Origin: Roseburia_C sp031555935
Lineage (GTDB): Bacteria > Bacillota > Clostridia > Lachnospirales > Lachnospiraceae
DNA: 64,000 nucleotides
NCBI GenBank assembly: GCA_031555935.1
Contig: JAVBTX010000014.1
Span: 17,150-81,149 of the forward strand
Direction of reading: 5' to 3'
The notes below the pieces were generated by a model, which had not been told where the DNA came from, made no database searches, and worked only from the letters and a program-made list of their open reading frames with translations. A program made the translations under genes and the position numbers. The number at the start of each line of letters is the position of its first letter. The first letter of the stretch is position 1. Of the stretch, positions 61,145 through 64,000 are shown piece by piece.

Positions 61145-63556
61145 ATGACCAAAGAAACATTTTTAAACCTGATTCAAAAAGAAATTATCATATTAGATGG
61201 TGCCACCGGAACGAATTTGCAAGCAGCCGGAATGCCGGTAGGCGTATGTCCGGAGCAGTGGATTATAGAGCATTCAGAAGTAATGGTAGAACTGCAACGC
61301 AGCTATGTGGAGGCTGGCACCAAGATATTGCTGGCACCAACCTTTACTGCCAATCGAATTAAATTAGAAGAATATGGCTTAGCTGATCAGCTCGTCGAAA
61401 TGAATCAAAGGCTAGTGGCTATTTCCAAGGAGGCGGCTGATGGCAAAGCATATGTTGCCGGTGATTTGACGATGACTGGACGGCAGCTTTATCCAATGGG
61501 CGATTTGCCATTTGAAGAACTTGTTGAAGTTTATAAGGAACAAATTAGAGTCCTTGCCGATGCTGGCGTGGATTTATTCATTGTGGAAACGATGATGAGC
61601 CTGCAAGAGAGCCGGGCGGCACTGATTGCGGCGAAAGAAACAACCGATTTACCAGTCATGGTCAGTATGACCTTTGAAGCTGACGGTCGAAGTCTATATG
61701 GAACAGACCCTAAAACGGCAGTTGTCGTGCTGCAAAGTCTTGGTGCAGATGCAGTTGGAATGAACTGTTCAACCGGACCAGAAGGAATGCTCGAGCTAAT
61801 TGGGCAAATGGCGGAGGTGGCATATATTCCGATTTTGGCGAAGCCAAATGCCGGATTGCCAGAACTAGAAGATGGCCGGACGGTATATAAGATGTCACCA
61901 GCAGAATTTGCGGAAGTTGGTGCAAGATTAATTGATGCCGGGGCGTCCATGATTGGTGGCTGCTGTGGTTCAACGCCAGCCCATATCAAAGCACTAGCCA
62001 CAGCGGTTAGTGAAAAACCAGCTTTTCAGCCAACAAGCGAGCGCAGACGGATGTTGTCATCAGAACGTAAGACGGTAGAAATCAAGCTGGATGGGCAATT
62101 TATGGTGGTTGGCGAGCGGATTAATCCAACTGGCAAGAAGAAGCTCCAGGCCGAGTTAAAAGAAGGCAGTCTGAATCTGGTGCGAACAATGGCCAGAGAG
62201 CAGGAGGAAAACGGTGCGGCGATTTTAGATGTCAATATGGGGATGAATGGCATCGATGAAAAACAGATGATGCTAGAGACTATTTATGAGGTAACCGGAA
62301 CGGTTGATTGTCCGCTCTGCATTGATTCCTCATATGTCGAAGTAGTGGAAGCAGCCCTGCGCATTTATCCAGGTCGGGCCCTGATTAATTCGATTTCACT
62401 AGAGCAGGAGAAAATTGAAAAACTGCTGCCAATTGCCAAAAAGTATGGTGCGATGTTTATTCTGCTGCCACTATCAGATGCTGGCTTGCCAAAGGATGCG
62501 GAAGAAAAACGGCAGATTGTTAAGACTATTTTAGAAAAGGCTTTACAGCTTGGACTTCATAAAGAAGATATTGTCGTAGATGGATTAGTGGCTACCGTCG
62601 GAGCAAATTCGGCAGCAGCATTGGAATGCTTTGATACCATTCGCTACTGTCGGGATGAGCTGGGACTAGCGACAATTTGCGGCTTGTCTAACATTTCTTT
62701 CGGATTACCGGGCCGGGCTTATGTAAATACAGCATTTCTAACGATGGCGATTGCTCACGGACTGACGATGGCGATTGCCAATCCATCGCAGGAACTATTG
62801 ATGAATGCGGCATTCGCATCAGATTTATTGTTGCAGAAGGAAGGCAGTGATATCCGCTACATCAATCGCATGAATAAATTAGAGGATAAAGTAAGCCAGA
62901 ACACATCGGTTGTTCCGGAAAATAAAAAAGATGTCAACGAAGTGTTTGAAGCAGTCCTTCAGGGAAATAAAGGTGCAATTATTGAAAAGGTTGACACGAT
63001 GCTTTCCGCGGGTGAGAAACCAGCCGAGATTATTAATAACTATTTGATTGCGGCAATTAATGAAGTCGGTGTCTTATTTGACAAACAAATCTATTTCCTG
63101 CCGCAGTTGATTTCCAGTGCTCAGACAATGGAAAAGGCAATTGCCTATTTAGAGCCAATGCTAGAGCACGAGGATGGTCAGGAGGAGAAAGCAACCATTA
63201 TCTTTGCGACGGTAGAGGGTGACATTCACGACATCGGCAAGAATCTGGTGGTTCTGATGTTAAAGAACTATGGTTACCGTGTGATTGATTTGGGCAAGGA
63301 TGTTTCTTCGGCACAGATTGTAGATACTGCACTGGCAGAAAGTGCGGCGATTATTGGTCTGTCAGCGCTCATGACAACAACGATGATGCGAATGAAAGAA
63401 GTCGTTGAAGAAGCGAAAGCTAGAAACTGTCACAGTAAAATTGTGATTGGTGGAGCTTGTATTACCGAAAGCTTTGCCGAAGAAATCGGAGCAGACGGCT
63501 ATTCCACGGATGCGGCTGATTGTGTCAGATTAGTGGAACGGTTGCTAAATGCATAA
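61145..63556 (+). CDS. metH: Cobalamin-dependent methionine synthase, short form without reactivation domain
   Basis: An 803-residue enzyme. Domains: Zn-dependent homocysteine-binding (about 1-300, ILDGATGTNL, GMNCSTGPE, GGCCGSTPAHI), pterin-binding (about 310-580, VGERINPTGKKKL and DVNMGMNG), a B12-cap helical region (about 590-670), and B12-binding with GDIHDIGKNLV (cobalt-coordinating His in DIHDIG). It stops after the B12 domain, so the C-terminal AdoMet activation domain of the 1200-residue enzymes is missing and must be encoded elsewhere. GGAGG lies 9 nt upstream and the upstream stop is 1 bp away, so the two are an operon. Confidence 0.95.
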   Translation: MTKETFLNLIQKEIIILDGATGTNLQAAGMPVGVCPEQWIIEHSEVMVELQRSYVEAGTKILLAPTFTANRIKLEEYGLADQLVEMNQRLVAISKEAADGKAYVAGDLTMTGRQLYPMGDLPFEELVEVYKEQIRVLADAGVDLFIVETMMSLQESRAALIAAKETTDLPVMVSMTFEADGRSLYGTDPKTAVVVLQSLGADAVGMNCSTGPEGMLELIGQMAEVAYIPILAKPNAGLPELEDGRTVYKMSPAEFAEVGARLIDAGASMIGGCCGSTPAHIKALATAVSEKPAFQPTSERRRMLSSERKTVEIKLDGQFMVVGERINPTGKKKLQAELKEGSLNLVRTMAREQEENGAAILDVNMGMNGIDEKQMMLETIYEVTGTVDCPLCIDSSYVEVVEAALRIYPGRALINSISLEQEKIEKLLPIAKKYGAMFILLPLSDAGLPKDAEEKRQIVKTILEKALQLGLHKEDIVVDGLVATVGANSAAALECFDTIRYCRDELGLATICGLSNISFGLPGRAYVNTAFLTMAIAHGLTMAIANPSQELLMNAAFASDLLLQKEGSDIRYINRMNKLEDKVSQNTSVVPENKKDVNEVFEAVLQGNKGAIIEKVDTMLSAGEKPAEIINNYLIAAINEVGVLFDKQIYFLPQLISSAQTMEKAIAYLEPMLEHEDGQEEKATIIFATVEGDIHDIGKNLVVLMLKNYGYRVIDLGKDVSSAQIVDTALAESAAIIGLSALMTTTMMRMKEVVEEAKARNCHSKIVIGGACITESFAEEIGADGYSTDAADCVRLVERLLNA

Positions 63557-63604
63557 AGTGAAAATGAATTTTGTAAATTAAATAAATAATTTAAAAAATA
63601 GGGG

Positions 63605-63634
63605 TTGACTTCGTCCAAGCTTCTATTGTATAAT
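63605..63634 (+). promoter_or_regulatory. Promoter of the tRNA operon
   Basis: TTGACT (63605-63610) and TATAAT (63629-63634) with an 18-bp spacer, 35 bp before tRNA-Val. Confidence 0.75.
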
Positions 63635-63669
63635 AGCGGAGCGGGTCAAGCAATTGGCCCGCAAGAAAT

Positions 63670-63742
63670 GGGATCTTAGCTCAGCTGGGAGAGCATCTGC
63701 CTTACAAGCAGAGGGTCATAGGTTCGAGCCCTATAGGTCCCA
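63670..63742 (+). tRNA. tRNA-Val (anticodon UAC)
   Basis: Acceptor stem GGGATCT pairs with AGGTCCC, with one wobble. D-arm GCTC..GAGC; anticodon stem TCTGC/GCAGA with loop CTTACAA (anticodon TAC); T-arm ATAGG-TTCGAGC-CCTAT. Discriminator A; CCA is not encoded. Confidence 0.95.
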
Positions 63743-63757
63743 TTCTTAACAAAATAT

Positions 63758-63831
63758 GGCGGAATAGCTCAGTTGGCCAGAGCACACGGTTCATACCCGT
63801 GGTGTCGAGAGTTCGAATCTCCCTTCCGCTA
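63758..63831 (+). tRNA. tRNA-Met (anticodon CAU)
   Basis: Acceptor GGCGGAA pairs with TTCCGCT, D-arm GCTC..GAGC, anticodon arm CACGG-TTCATAC-CCGTG, T-arm GAGAG-TTCGAAT-CTCCC with one A-C mismatch. The 5' end and G.U-ended acceptor fit an elongator tRNA-Met rather than the initiator. It lies 15 nt after tRNA-Val and is co-transcribed. Confidence 0.9.
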
Positions 63832-63837
63832 CTTTAA

Positions 63838-63865
63838 AAGTGCTGAATTATCAGCACTTATTTTT
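63838..63865 (+). terminator. Terminator of the tRNA operon
   Basis: AAGTGCTGA (63838-63846) pairs with TCAGCACTT (63851-63859) around a 4-nt loop, followed by ATTTTT. Confidence 0.9.
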
Positions 63866-64000
63866 GTTCGCCCAGCATGGGCGAACTCTTACGAGTGAAA
63901 GTCTCGAGTGTGCCTTAGTGGTAGGAAACACATAGCCAATGACAAGGGTGTCCATCGTGAGATGGAATCTGAAGGAAGTCGGATGGCAAACCTCTGGTCT
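63866..64000 (+). mobile_element. 5' part of a group II intron, truncated by window edge
   Basis: Sequence from G63866 (GTTCGCCCAGCATGGGCGAAC) matches the 5' end of bacterial group II introns common in Clostridia: the CCCAGCATGGG stem, TACGAGTGAAAGTCTCGAG, CAAGGGTGTCC and GGAATCTGAAGGAAG motifs follow in order. It sits directly after the T run of the tRNA terminator, the insertion preference of class C introns. The reverse transcriptase reading frame would lie past the window. Confidence 0.75.

Overview
The window looks like a chromosomal segment of a low-GC, motile, anaerobic Bacillota of the Lachnospirales/Clostridia type. Inference rests on AT-rich spacers, strong AGGAGG-type ribosome sites, a pyrophosphate-type phosphofructokinase, the long PurS/PurL/PurQ-fused FGAM synthase, small DUF4250-, DUF6774- and DUF6320-type proteins typical of that group, two chemoreceptors, and a group II intron. 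No plasmid or phage genes are seen. The only mobile elements are the start of a group II intron at the right edge and possibly the type I toxin locus.

Layout. 2-3088: C-terminal part of a secreted repeat protein that begins outside the window. 3341-16359: a gene run in one direction that looks like an exopolysaccharide locus: UDP-HexNAc dehydrogenase, a protein with four NodB-type deacetylase folds (only the last catalytically intact), a PilZ domain fused to a hyaluronan-synthase/NodC-like GT2, a second degenerate deacetylase-like membrane protein, a GH18-like lipoprotein, then a heterodimeric ABC exporter pair with one degenerate ATP site. 16338-17607: three leftward small or hypothetical genes. 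17755-20125: polar amino-acid ABC importer. 20178-22394: FadR-type regulator with a perfect 19-nt palindrome at its own promoter, and an HxxxDG acyltransferase. 22466-25174: chemoreceptor with a long structured leader, and a zinc-ribbon membrane protein. 25252-29483: PPi-phosphofructokinase divergent from pyruvate kinase, then aspartate kinase. 29666-33632: dCache chemoreceptor, DUF1905 protein, VanZ-like protein. 33715-44417: signalling and export: 1485-residue soluble hybrid kinase, a 74-aa protein, an OmpR/kinase pair with a peptide-type ABC ATPase and FtsX permease, and a two-gene iron-sulfur unit. 44418-44986: long non-coding stretch with a multi-stem element, leading to an HPr-like protein without the catalytic histidine. 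45347-47764: nuclease-helicase fusion. 47770-48072: a type I toxin/antisense RNA locus not visible at normal gene-size cutoffs. 48120-52990: LysR regulator and purL. 53163-58250: a large secreted protein with eleven exact 96-bp-period repeats. 58298-63556: HAD phosphatase, homocysteine methyltransferase/MTHFR fusion and a short MetH. 63670-64000: tRNA-Val, tRNA-Met, a terminator and the 5' end of a group II intron.

How the parts may work together. The PilZ-synthase cluster, the two large secreted proteins (which share a related C-terminal domain) and the chemoreceptors suggest a surface, biofilm and motility programme in which c-di-GMP could control polymer synthesis; no diguanylate cyclase or phosphodiesterase is in the window. 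The folate-methionine pair at 59335-63556 makes 5-methyl-THF and transfers its methyl group to homocysteine. The strongest candidates for something undescribed are the PilZ-synthase/four-NodB polysaccharide locus, the nested-stem leader upstream of the chemoreceptor at 24240-24338, the multi-stem element at 44476-44552, and the 32-residue repeat architecture at 53712-54767. Functions are from reading motifs by eye; no database search was run.
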